Under the pieces are notes generated by a model. The model was not told the DNA's origin. It saw nothing but the letters and a program-made list of their open reading frames with translations, and did no database searches. DNA of 25,388 bases from the IMG/VR virus record IMGVR_UViG_3300044640_001009, positions 1-25,388 of that record. One strand, given 5' to 3'. This document shows, in pieces, positions 6,608-13,727 of the stretch. Within the stretch, counting starts at the first letter, position 1. Every line of letters begins with the position of its first letter. Source of the stretch: a virus. Position numbers and translations under genes: made by a program.

Positions 6608-7465
6608 TTAGGCGGCGGTGACGATGAGGCCCATCGTTCCGGAAGTGACTGCGGCTGCGGCACCGAACATCACCTCGGCGCTCGCTACGAGCGCACGGCT
6701 GGAAGGATCGCTCCAGACGTTGTAGTAGACGTTCAGGCCGAGTCCGTCGATGGAGACCACGTCGCTGACCAGCATGCGGTCGCGAATGTGATCCATGCCG
6801 GGGGCTGCGGAGGCAATCGCGAGAGCCTCGGGGCTGCAAGCGAAACCAGCGAGACGGGTCTGGCCCGAGAACTGGTTGGCGTAGTAGATGCCGTTGTCGA
6901 AGCCGTAGGCACCCTTGTCGAGCGTCAGGCCAGTCGTGGCGGTGGGGATGATGCCGCTGTAGAGCGTCGGCGAGAGCACAAGGCCCTTGCTGGTGCTACG
7001 GCTGATCGAGGACCAGAGGGTCGCGAGGTTGCCAGCGGCGAAGTTCGCAGCGGCATTAGCCGGGGCCACAACTGCCGCACCGAAGTTGGCGGTTGTGATC
7101 GGTGTCGTGACGGCCTGCCAGATCCTGTCGGCGAGGGCGTTGAGGTTAATCTTCACCAGACGCTCGAGCTTGATGGCGTTCTGGATGTCCACGTAGTCCA
7201 AGCCGAAGGGCTGATACAGGTGGTCGAGAACGACTGTCGCCTTTGTCAGGGTCGAGTTGCCAGTCGAGTTGAACGAGGTGGGGTTGACACTGGTGGAACC
7301 AGCGGCTGACGCGATGGGCACCTGGATGGTGTCCTTGGGCTTCTTGACCTCTGCTGAGAAGTCGGTGCTGAAGAGGTTCAGGGCGGCCAAGCGATTGGCG
7401 AGGACCGTCTGAGCCTGCTCCGAGATCGTGCTCGAAATGAGCGCGGAATCGATTGTGTTGGGCAT
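6608..7465 (-). CDS. Major capsid protein (285 aa)
   Basis: This protein forms the head shell. It follows the protease-scaffold gene and precedes head-completion genes, the standard order, and its size suits an HK97-fold capsid protein. The N-terminal part has an Ala/Leu-rich helix (TISEQAQTVLANRLAAL); the middle has FGLDYVDIQNAIKLERLVK and the later part SDVVSIDGLGLNVYYN. The end is small-residue-rich. The leader is a run of CCCAA repeats without a Shine-Dalgarno sequence, odd for what should be the most abundant phage protein. No processing site was identified. Confidence 0.85.
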   Translation of the reverse strand: MPNTIDSALISSTISEQAQTVLANRLAALNLFSTDFSAEVKKPKDTIQVPIASAAGSTSVNPTSFNSTGNSTLTKATVVLDHLYQPFGLDYVDIQNAIKLERLVKINLNALADRIWQAVTTPITTANFGAAVVAPANAAANFAAGNLATLWSSISRSTSKGLVLSPTLYSGIIPTATTGLTLDKGAYGFDNGIYYANQFSGQTRLAGFACSPEALAIASAAPGMDHIRDRMLVSDVVSIDGLGLNVYYNVWSDPSSRALVASAEVMFGAAAAVTSGTMGLIVTAA

Positions 7466-7468
7466 GGT

Positions 7469-7487
7469 GGGTTGGGTTGGGTTGGGG
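7469..7487 (+). repeat. G-quadruplex-type tract in the capsid gene leader
   Basis: The plus strand has four G-tracts separated by TT (GGGTTGGGTTGGGTTGGGG), which fits the four-tract quadruplex pattern. This is the template strand of the capsid gene. The mRNA therefore carries an unstructured CCCAA repeat ending 3 nt before the ATG. Confidence 0.7.
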
Positions 7488-7526
7488 TTTGCTTGGCTTT
7501 CCTGAGAGCGTTATTGCCTCATGAAA

Positions 7527-8705
7527 TTAGTTGCGGCGGGCTGCGAAGATCGCGGCCTTGTGCTGCTTGAAAAGTTCGGCGGCGAGCTTCTTGTCGCCTG
7601 CCTCGACGGCGGCGGCATAAGCCTCGGCGGGGTTGAAGGGAGCGGCCTGCGCCTCGATCTCGATCTCGACATCGGAGGGGAGAAGTCCAGCGGCCCGGAG
7701 GGCGATTCGCTTGAGATCCTCGAGCTTGGCGATAGCCAGATCACGCTTCTCAACCTCGGCCCTCAGCGCGGAGAGATTCCTGTGAGCGGTCTCCAGGTCG
7801 GCGCGGAGGTTGATGACCTCGGACTTGGTGTTCTCGAAATTGAGAACAATGTCGGAAAGCTTTGAGGAGAGCTTCTCCTCGGGGAGTTCTTCAACGACCT
7901 CCTCGGCAGGTGCGGCAGGCTCTACCACTTCGGCAGCAGGCTCGACCGCATCACCGGGGAGATTCTGCGTGCCTTCAGGCCCCTTCACTTCCTTCGGACC
8001 TTCGGGGTCGTGCTGTGTGCCCTTGGGGCCGTCCACCTGAAGCTCGACGACGGCCTCGTCGGCCTTCTCCTCGATGGGCTGGGACTCGGTGACTTCCTCG
8101 ACCTTCACTTCCTCAACGGGAGCGGCAGGGGGAACCTCTTCGGGTTTGATGTCTTCTGGCATAACTTGAAAGAGTCCGGAGGGATTGGCTGCGGGCTGAT
8201 CGACGAGGTCGGCTGAGTAGATCTCCATGCAACGGGCGGCGCGGGCGATCTCGACGGAACCACCAACTGACGGAGGAAGCTCTCCGCTGTTCGGCTCAAC
8301 CTTCTCGGTGTCATCGTAGGGAACCTCGACATCCTCGCTTTCTCCCGAGAAAGAAATGGAAAGACCAAAAGAGCCGGGCATGTTCTCGGCCATCTCGAGG
8401 ATCTTCTCGAAATCCTCGTGCGACTTGATGAGGTGAAGATCGGCGCGAAGCTGAATGCCGTCGATCTGGAAGTCACGGAGGACGCCGACCATCGCGTCGA
8501 TCCCGGTGGCGTGATCCATCTTGACGCGCAGGCCGTCCACATAGGTCTCGGCGCAGGCTTTGACCTGCTCAATCGTCACGCCGTCCACGATCATGCCGTG
8601 ACCCTTGGCCTCTCCCTCGGTGATGACGGAGACGCCGCGCAGGATGCCATACTCACGGTCAACCCGTGAGCCAGTCGCGGCGGCGAAAAGAGTCAGCTTC
8701 TGCAT
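7527..8705 (-). CDS. Prohead protease fused to capsid scaffold (392 aa)
   Basis: The N-terminal half (about 1-180) is a prohead protease. It has His65 in KMDHATGID, the probable nucleophile Ser116 in GSFGLSISF, and SADLVDQPAANP at 164-175, the usual end signature. An acidic Pro/Glu/Val linker (about 183-280) leads to a coiled coil (about 285-335) and an Ala-rich helical C-terminus, the scaffold part that is cleaved away during head maturation. The start at 8705 is chosen because the longer frame overlaps the portal gene and because TTTGACA lies 17 nt upstream. It sits between portal and major capsid, as expected for this fusion. Confidence 0.88.
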   Translation of the reverse strand: MQKLTLFAAATGSRVDREYGILRGVSVITEGEAKGHGMIVDGVTIEQVKACAETYVDGLRVKMDHATGIDAMVGVLRDFQIDGIQLRADLHLIKSHEDFEKILEMAENMPGSFGLSISFSGESEDVEVPYDDTEKVEPNSGELPPSVGGSVEIARAARCMEIYSADLVDQPAANPSGLFQVMPEDIKPEEVPPAAPVEEVKVEEVTESQPIEEKADEAVVELQVDGPKGTQHDPEGPKEVKGPEGTQNLPGDAVEPAAEVVEPAAPAEEVVEELPEEKLSSKLSDIVLNFENTKSEVINLRADLETAHRNLSALRAEVEKRDLAIAKLEDLKRIALRAAGLLPSDVEIEIEAQAAPFNPAEAYAAAVEAGDKKLAAELFKQHKAAIFAARRN

Positions 8706-8722
8706 ATTGGAGAAATGCGGAG

Positions 8723-8729
8723 TGTCAAA
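8723..8729 (-). promoter_or_regulatory. TTTGACA start-proximal motif, 17 nt before ATG 8705
   Basis: An exact motif; its TGA is the stop codon of the portal gene. No Shine-Dalgarno sequence precedes ATG 8705. Confidence 0.6.
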
Positions 8730-10212
8730 CGGCGGGGTCTGCCACTGGCTCCGCGGTGGGGACAACTGGCGAGCCGGGAGCAGGAGGGAAAACCTCCGAG
8801 ACGCTGATCTGGACTCCCTCCTCGGCGGCGATCTCCATCACCCGCTTCTTGCGACGGACGGCGGCGCGGATCGTGTCGTCCAGAACCTGATCGTGATCCT
8901 TGCCCCTCATGTTATGAAATTCCTGCGGGGAGATCTGCCCGCGCTGAACCATGTCGCTGAAGAGGCGGCCATCGCGCCCGATGTCCACGGAGACCTTCTG
9001 CGGTGCCGTGAACTCGCACCTCCACCAATCGCTGCCGTCGTTCGGCATGGGCAGGCGTCCGCTCTGGATCTCCTGCCAGACCCAGAACCTCCAGAATGGC
9101 GCGGCGAATGACTGGATGATAATCTCTTGAATGCGGCCAATGGTCTTGGCTGCGTCCTCCATCGCAAACCTCATGGTCGCGCCCCCGGCCTCCTCGGGAT
9201 CGAAGAGGACCGAGGCAGGCATGTTGAACCCGTGCGCGATGTCGCGCCTGAGGTATTTCAGGAAAGTGTCGAGGTTCGCGGACGGGTGGGCGTTGTTGAA
9301 CGACTCGATTTTCTCTCCCGGCTTCAACTGCGGGATGATCGAACCATCGGTCATGAGATCCTTCGTGACTGGCGTGCCAGATCCCGACTGGACCTTTTGA
9401 AGCGAGGAGCCGAGTCCGATCTGCCCGGCCTCCGGGGAGGTGATGACAAATGCCAAGGAGGAACCGAGCTTTGCGCTCATTTTCTCATAGCCGAGGATCT
9501 CGGTGATGTCCTGCAAGTGGTCGGCTGCGCGGTGGAGCCACGGGCGGGATCTCACCTGACCAATCCGGTCCACCTTCCCAACTCGGGTGAGGTCGTCCGC
9601 GCTGATCTCGTTGTATTCTGCGTAGTTACCGGGGGCCTTCAGCACTCGGTAGCGGGTCGGAGCACCGAGCTTGCTGACCTTCACTCCGTCCACCCATCCG
9701 TTTGCCACATCGCTGTGAGACGATCCGACGTTCTCGCCCGGGATGATCCGGAACATGGCGCGGTCGCTGTTCGATGTCTGCTTCTGCCAGAAGACATCCC
9801 CAGCAAGGGCCATCTGCTTCACCAAAAGTTCCTGCGCGTCGTAGAAGTTGACTTGCTTGGAGACATCGACGCCGAAAGCGGAGTTGCCGCAGGCGTCCTC
9901 GAATGCCTGCTCGGCGAGTCGGTTCCAATTCTCGTCGGCGGTCTTGGCCTGCGGGATCAGAGGGCCGACGAACTTCGCCACGCCATCCACCGCACGGGCG
10001 GCAAGGCCGATGTTCTCGTAGAGGAAAAAGGATTTCTTGGTCTGCTCAATCCTTGCCGAAGGGGTAAGTGCCTTGCTCGCGTCCAAGGTCGGCGTGTAGA
10101 TCCACATCCGCTGTGGCGAGGCAATGCCATCGGCAGAGGAGAAGTTGGTTGTCTTCTTAGGGCGACCCGCGCCGGGTCGATAGCCACCACGCTTTGATTT
10201 CGGTTCGCTCAT
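8725..10212 (-). CDS. Portal protein, lambda gpB type (495 aa)
   Basis: This forms the dodecameric ring through which DNA enters the head. The segment around 290-350 (GEKIESFNNAHPSANL, then RDIAHGFNMPASVLF and GGATMRFAMEDAAK) is typical of lambda-type portals. The length is near that of lambda gpB. An unusual N-terminal patch (GYRPGAGRPKK, residues 10-20) resembles an AT-hook, more often seen on terminase or DNA-binding proteins. The gene lies downstream of the terminase and a gpW-position gene. The start has TTTGACA 13 nt upstream and no Shine-Dalgarno sequence; 38 nt upstream ends a tRNA-like gene. Confidence 0.92.
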   Translation of the reverse strand: MSEPKSKRGGYRPGAGRPKKTTNFSSADGIASPQRMWIYTPTLDASKALTPSARIEQTKKSFFLYENIGLAARAVDGVAKFVGPLIPQAKTADENWNRLAEQAFEDACGNSAFGVDVSKQVNFYDAQELLVKQMALAGDVFWQKQTSNSDRAMFRIIPGENVGSSHSDVANGWVDGVKVSKLGAPTRYRVLKAPGNYAEYNEISADDLTRVGKVDRIGQVRSRPWLHRAADHLQDITEILGYEKMSAKLGSSLAFVITSPEAGQIGLGSSLQKVQSGSGTPVTKDLMTDGSIIPQLKPGEKIESFNNAHPSANLDTFLKYLRRDIAHGFNMPASVLFDPEEAGGATMRFAMEDAAKTIGRIQEIIIQSFAAPFWRFWVWQEIQSGRLPMPNDGSDWWRCEFTAPQKVSVDIGRDGRLFSDMVQRGQISPQEFHNMRGKDHDQVLDDTIRAAVRRKKRVMEIAAEEGVQISVSEVFPPAPGSPVVPTAEPVADPAV

Positions 10213-10225
10213 GCATGAGCGTACC

Positions 10226-10232
10226 TGTCAAA
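10226..10232 (-). promoter_or_regulatory. TTTGACA start-proximal motif, 13 nt before ATG 10212
   Basis: An exact copy between the tRNA-like gene and the portal start. The spacer GGTACGCTCATGC has no Shine-Dalgarno sequence. Confidence 0.7.
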
Positions 10233-10250
10233 ATTCAAACGGAAATCAAA

Positions 10251-10326
10251 TGGCACAGCCCCTCCGAATCGAACGGAGCCAGATGGTTTTGGAGACCTTC
10301 TCGCCTACCTTGGAACATTGGACTGC
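10251..10326 (-). tRNA. tRNA-Trp(CCA)-like gene with encoded CCA end
   Basis: A 76-nt minus-strand element folds as a tRNA. The acceptor GCAGTCC pairs with GGGCTGT over seven pairs, two of them G-U. Discriminator G and an encoded CCA follow. The T-arm is perfect (CTCCG, loop TTCGATT, CGGAG). The anticodon loop is CTCCAAA with anticodon CCA for tryptophan, in a stem AAGGT/ACCAT with one A-A mismatch. The variable loop has four bases. The D-arm is weak, though its loop keeps AAGGTA, and U8 is missing. G73 agrees with tRNA-Trp. The D-arm weakness could mean a degenerate or non-decoding tRNA. Confidence 0.7.
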
Positions 10327-10411
10327 TAAATTGGTTCCCGGCTGGGCTGACCATATCAAGCCGCCGAAAAAGTCGAGCGGCACCGGGATCTCTCAGGCGT
10401 CCCCGAGAAAA

Positions 10412-10714
10412 TCAAACCGACCATCGTAGGTTGCCGAAGTCGGGAAAGGTGCCAAGCTGGCGGGTCTGGATAATTGCGGTCGGGTCCAATACGGCGATGC
10501 ACTCCGTAATCGCGTTCAGGTAAGCCCACTTCGGAAGGGTCACTTCTCCATTAGCAGATCCCCCCTCGGCACTCGTCCCGGTGATGGTGACATCCTCAAC
10601 CGCTTGGTTGAAAACCTTCTTCTCAAGCTCGCGCAGATCCTCCAACAAGAAGTTCCGCAGAAGGTAGGACTTGATGCCAGAAATCTTGGCATGGTCGGGA
10701 GTGTTCGAGGCCAT
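10412..10714 (-). CDS. Head-tail joining protein candidate at lambda W position (100 aa)
   Basis: This small soluble protein is encoded between large terminase and portal, where lambda carries W. It is mostly helical at the N-terminus (LRNFLLEDLRELEKKVFNQ), then more extended, ending DFGNLRWSV. The ATG at 10714 has TTTGACA exactly 13 nt upstream within a G-rich spacer. No sequence match to gpW is claimed; the role is positional. The 3' side of the gene is separated from the portal start by about 200 bp that hold the tRNA-like gene. Confidence 0.7.
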   Translation of the reverse strand: MASNTPDHAKISGIKSYLLRNFLLEDLRELEKKVFNQAVEDVTITGTSAEGGSANGEVTLPKWAYLNAITECIAVLDPTAIIQTRQLGTFPDFGNLRWSV

Positions 10715-10727
10715 GAAGGCCCCCCCG

Positions 10728-10734
10728 TGTCAAA
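10728..10734 (-). promoter_or_regulatory. TTTGACA start-proximal motif, 13 nt before ATG 10714
   Basis: An exact copy just after the large terminase stop. It is flanked by CCC and GGG, so it may sit in a small hairpin loop. Confidence 0.7.
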
Positions 10735-10737
10735 GGG

Positions 10738-12507
10738 TCAGGGGGCCTTTTCTTCCGAGGCTGGATCCCTTCGTCCCAGTTGGTTCCTCATGATCGCCCA
10801 GGCGACGCAGTGAAGCTTGGTGCAATCACCGAAGTGATCGGCTGTGACCTTCTTCCAGTAGAAGGGGGAGACCCGGCTGTTCTTGTTCTCCAGCATCTGC
10901 TGGCCGGTGTGCCCCTCGATGAAGTCTCGACCGACATCCTCAGGAAGGTGGAGGCGGGGCGGAAGCCGCTTCTTGATCCGCTCGAGATACAGGTGGGTCT
11001 TCCAGGCAAAATCTCCGTAGGTGTAGAGCAGGATATTCAGCCCCTTGATGGTGGTGACGGCGTAGTTCCCGAAGGTGCTCTCTGATCCCTTGGACGGGTA
11101 GTAGAGGCCCCCCGATTTCGCGCAGACAGAATAGACCCGCTCCGTCAGGAAGCCCGAGTCGATGAGCCCGGCCACCGGCGCGACGATCTCGTCGCTCCCG
11201 GGCAACTGGTAGCGGCGAGCCGCGAGGAACTCAGGCGAGATGAGATCCTCGACGGAGAGGACGGTGCCGTAGTCCACGACCCAACTCTCTCCCTGGTCAT
11301 TTCGAGCCTCGACCGACCAATGTGTCTGCTTCTCGCCCGGATCGGCGCAGAGGGTGAGGATCGCAGGCGATCCGTCCGCCGTGACCTCATCAGGGATCTC
11401 GCGCAGCCGGTAGCCGACGCGCAGCTCGAGGATGGCATCCTCTTTCACGGAGGCAGCGCGGTTCTCGAAGGGGAGCCCTTCGTAGGTATTCCGAAAATCA
11501 TGGAGCCCTCCGGGAGAGGAGGACTTCTGAAGGAAAAGCTTGGCAAGCTCCCCCCAAGTCATCTGCGGTGAGTAGAGGGCGGAGATGTGGCAGGAGATAT
11601 GGTCGCGGGGTGCGAGGGGATTCCCGGCGATCCAGCGGCCAGCGGCGACGAGCTTTCTCTGCATCTCCTGTGGCCAGAGTTCCCCGCACTCGCGGCACTG
11701 GTAGCAGGCGGTGTCGGCCACGCCGTCCAGATCCCACGCCCCATCCGGACCTCGAAGCTCATCCGACCATTTGACCTGATCGAACTCGAGGTGCTGCTCG
11801 GCTCCGCAGTCCGGGCAGGCGACATGGTAGCGGTGCTGGCTCCCGGCCATGAACTGCGACCAGATCGCGCCGGTCTCGACGGTGGGAGTCGATGCCAGGA
11901 CGCGCTTGCAGATCGTCCGGTAGAAGTTCGTCCTAGCCATGGCAAGCTCGAGGGACGGAGCCTCGGTCGCGGAGGCGTCGGGCCACTTGTCCACCTCGTC
12001 ACAGAAGAGGTAGCGGGTGGGACGGGATGCGAGGTTGGCCTCGGAGTTCGACCCGACGAGCTTGAGGGTGCATGACTTGAACTGCATCTCGGTCTTTTTG
12101 AACAGATCGGGGTCGTCAGGCATGACCGGCTTGATGGCCGCGCAGGAGCGCAGCCGGGGGATGAGTTCACGCTCGCTCCATGACTTGGCATTCTCAGCGG
12201 TCGAGGTGACGTAGAGGATCGGACCGGGATCCTCGGCGACGGCATACTGGATGAGGTTCGCAAGCAGGGTGGTGCCGCCGATCTGGGCACTCTTCACGAA
12301 GGTGATCTGCCGGATCTTCCTGTCGCCGAACCAGAGGTGAAGCTGTCGGAGGTAGGGGGTGAAGTCACAGGAGAAGCGCCCAGGGCGCGGAGAGAAGCGC
12401 GGATCGAGGACGATCTCCCGCTCCGCCCATGTCAGGGGATCAGGTCGCTCCTTTGGCTCCCACATGGAAGCCAGATCGGCCTCAAGCTTCTGGAGTGCCG
12501 GTGACAT
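10738..12507 (-). CDS. Terminase large subunit, GpA family (589 aa)
   Basis: The ATPase-nuclease packages DNA into the prohead. A Walker A-like KSAQIGGTT lies at 72-80, Walker B YLFCDEVD at 166-173, and Cys pairs at 231/234 and 271/274 form a probable zinc site, as in lambda gpA-like enzymes. Nuclease-domain acidic residues are likely in LCADPG and GLIDSG. The start at 12507 (MSPALQKLEADL) lies 26 nt inside the small terminase gene. A longer in-frame extension is Pro-rich and overlaps that gene, so it is rejected. GpA-type terminases usually cut at cos sites. Confidence 0.93.
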   Translation of the reverse strand: MSPALQKLEADLASMWEPKERPDPLTWAEREIVLDPRFSPRPGRFSCDFTPYLRQLHLWFGDRKIRQITFVKSAQIGGTTLLANLIQYAVAEDPGPILYVTSTAENAKSWSERELIPRLRSCAAIKPVMPDDPDLFKKTEMQFKSCTLKLVGSNSEANLASRPTRYLFCDEVDKWPDASATEAPSLELAMARTNFYRTICKRVLASTPTVETGAIWSQFMAGSQHRYHVACPDCGAEQHLEFDQVKWSDELRGPDGAWDLDGVADTACYQCRECGELWPQEMQRKLVAAGRWIAGNPLAPRDHISCHISALYSPQMTWGELAKLFLQKSSSPGGLHDFRNTYEGLPFENRAASVKEDAILELRVGYRLREIPDEVTADGSPAILTLCADPGEKQTHWSVEARNDQGESWVVDYGTVLSVEDLISPEFLAARRYQLPGSDEIVAPVAGLIDSGFLTERVYSVCAKSGGLYYPSKGSESTFGNYAVTTIKGLNILLYTYGDFAWKTHLYLERIKKRLPPRLHLPEDVGRDFIEGHTGQQMLENKNSRVSPFYWKKVTADHFGDCTKLHCVAWAIMRNQLGRRDPASEEKAP

Positions 12508-13087
12508 CGGGGGCGGGGGCCTTGGCATTCCAAGGCGCGGAAGCGGAGGCGGCGGCCAGCTCGCGGAGGATGGCGACCACCTCGTCGCGGACGATCCCGG
12601 CAACATCGGCCTGAGACTCGATCCGTGCCGCCAGCACGTCGGGAAGGTTCTCCATCAGGCCCTTCGCCATGGCCATGTTCCCAAGGATGAACTCCGAGAC
12701 TTTCGAGACCTCGACCAGCCGACCGGCAGAGGTGGCCAGCTTCAGGTTGTTCTCGGCGACTTGGAGCCAGAGCTTGTGCGCTTCGGAAGCAGACTTCAGC
12801 AGGGCACCGAGGGAGTTGAAATTCCCAGCCTCTTCCGTCTTGTCACAGAGGATAGAGAGCCGGGCATGGCGAACGGCTGCGGCATGTTCCGTCTCCTCCT
12901 GGGTCATTGGCTTGGCGGCGGACTCAGGACGGGCGAAGGCGAAGGTCGAGTCCTGGGCACGGGACCGGATGAACTCCCTCCATCGGGGGTCGTCCTTCAC
13001 TCGCCAGTTCCTGACGGCGCGGACGGAGACGGAGTGAGCGGAGGCGCAATCTTCGATGAGCGCGGACTCGTGACGGGAATTCCTCAT
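12482..13087 (-). CDS. Terminase small subunit (201 aa)
   Basis: This is the DNA-recognition subunit. A helix-turn-helix is visible near the N-terminus (IEDCASAHSVSVRAVRNW, about 11-28), followed by a long helical region suited to oligomer formation and an Ala/Pro-rich end overlapping the large subunit start. It is the first gene of the head operon. The start has TTTGACA 13 nt upstream, displayed in the loop of a perfect 9-bp hairpin. The iteron region lying 160-460 bp upstream could be its binding site. Confidence 0.85.
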   Translation of the reverse strand: MRNSRHESALIEDCASAHSVSVRAVRNWRVKDDPRWREFIRSRAQDSTFAFARPESAAKPMTQEETEHAAAVRHARLSILCDKTEEAGNFNSLGALLKSASEAHKLWLQVAENNLKLATSAGRLVEVSKVSEFILGNMAMAKGLMENLPDVLAARIESQADVAGIVRDEVVAILRELAAASASAPWNAKAPAPDVTGTPEA

Positions 13088-13090
13088 GGC

Positions 13091-13116
13091 TTCCGTTCCG
13101 TGTCAAAGGAACGGAA
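13091..13116 (-). promoter_or_regulatory. Hairpin presenting TTTGACA before the terminase genes
   Basis: On the coding strand TTCCGTTCC and GGAACGGAA form a perfect 9-bp stem whose 8-nt loop is TTTGACAC (motif at 13101-13107). Additional CCGTT repeats lie upstream. The motif is 13 nt from the ATG of the small terminase. A role in translation control is plausible. Confidence 0.6.
13101..13107 (-). promoter_or_regulatory. TTTGACA start-proximal motif, 13 nt before ATG 13087
   Basis: An exact copy, in the loop of the perfect hairpin before the small terminase gene. Confidence 0.7.
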
Positions 13117-13251
13117 CGGAACGGATGCGGAATGGTGGGAACTAAACGGCTTCCCTAACGTTCCAAGCTAATTCACGCAAAAACAACGCCAGTCCGCCCA
13201 ACCGCGAGGAGTGAGAGATGGTAAAAGATTCCTTCCGGAGGGGGTGGGCGA
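13117..13251. other. Non-coding leader between terminase and iterons
   Basis: I see no supported gene here. The stretch carries no clear promoter or hairpin. A plus-strand frame that runs into the iterons (13211-13555) has Arg/Ser-rich composition and no family signal. Confidence 0.5.
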
Positions 13252-13545
13252 GGACGTTCCGACGCTCATCGTCGATTCCCACCAGTTTCTACTGGAGCGA
13301 CCGAGAGAAAAACTGACTGGGATATCAGAATATCGTCCTTATCTCCTTAAGAGATTATATAAAAGATTGTTGGTAAGCGGTTTCAAACCCAATGAGATGG
13401 TGCGGAAGCATCGTCCGGAGGAGGACGTTCATCGTCCCGAATGGGCGCACAAAACAAAACCCCGCTCCCTCTTCACGAGATCCATGGCTCCTTCAGGACG
13501 TTCATCGTCCTCATTCCGAGAGTTGACCAGAGGGCGCGGGACGAT
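13252..13545. repeat. ATCGTCC iterons: candidate origin or packaging site
   Basis: Non-coding DNA from about 13117 to 13510 carries ATCGTCC at 13332, 13410, 13431 and 13504, an inverted copy at 13539, and a near copy at 13268. Two copies are part of an exact 15-bp repeat GGACGTTCATCGTCC (13423-13437 and 13496-13510), itself a GGACG/CGTCC dyad. An AT-rich stretch lies in between (13320-13375). Location next to the small terminase gene favours a cos or terminase-binding site; iterons plus AT-rich DNA favour a replication origin. Confidence 0.55.
13354..13386 (-). promoter_or_regulatory. Candidate late promoter toward terminase genes
   Basis: On the minus strand TTGAAA (13381-13386) is followed after about 19-21 nt by TATATA/TATAAT (from 13354). 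This is the only sigma70-like pair I see upstream of the head operon, about 270 bp from the small terminase ATG. It lies among the iterons, so binding there could regulate it. Confidence 0.4.
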
Positions 13546-13684
13546 GGGAGGATGATCGGTGTGCGGCTGTAGCGCCGTCGATAAGGCCCGATGTATAGGC
13601 ATGAAGAACCGCATCATCTTGTTCAAGTTTAGTGGAGGCACATCCTGTCAGGATGAGTGCTAGAAAAAGGAAAACCCTGTGCAT
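13511..13684 (-). CDS. Small lipoprotein (57 aa)
   Basis: The sequence starts MHRVFLFLALILTGCAS: a basic residue, a hydrophobic core and a lipobox LTGC, so it should be lipidated and exported. The mature part is short, hydrophilic and His/Ser/Pro-rich. The start codon lies inside the 3' arm of a hairpin that also looks like the terminator of the upstream replication operon. A GTG at 13702 is an alternative start. The function is unknown; superinfection exclusion lipoproteins are a possible analogy only. Confidence 0.6.
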   Translation of the reverse strand: MHRVFLFLALILTGCASTKLEQDDAVLHAYTSGLIDGATAAHRSSSHRPAPSGQLSE

Positions 13685-13708
13685 GGCCGGTGAGCCTTGC
13701 ACAGGGTT
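13673..13708 (-). terminator. Terminator hairpin overlapping the lipoprotein start
   Basis: An 11-bp perfect stem, AACCCTGTGCA and TGCACAGGGTT, has a 14-nt loop and is followed on the minus strand by TTCCTTTTTC. It lies 20 nt after the stop of the helicase-like gene. The ATG at 13684 begins at the last loop base, so the structure would also hide that start codon. Confidence 0.7.
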
Positions 13709-13727
13709 GAATGTGACGCCAGTTCCT

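Noticed and set aside
6443-7309. Plus-strand frame opposite the major capsid gene
   Set aside because: Antisense shadow; no motif, and capsid gene is well supported by order.
9127-10197. Long plus-strand frame (356 codons) opposite the portal gene
   Set aside because: It is a shadow of the GC-rich portal gene, with low-complexity composition and no family signal; the minus-strand frame is clearly a portal.
10226-13107. TTTGACA as a -35 promoter box
   Set aside because: At 17 nt downstream there is no -10-like hexamer in any copy and transcription would start inside the coding region.
13211-13555. Plus-strand frame through the iteron region
   Set aside because: GTG start, Arg/Ser-rich, its codons are dominated by the iterons, and it overlaps the lipoprotein gene; kept as non-coding.
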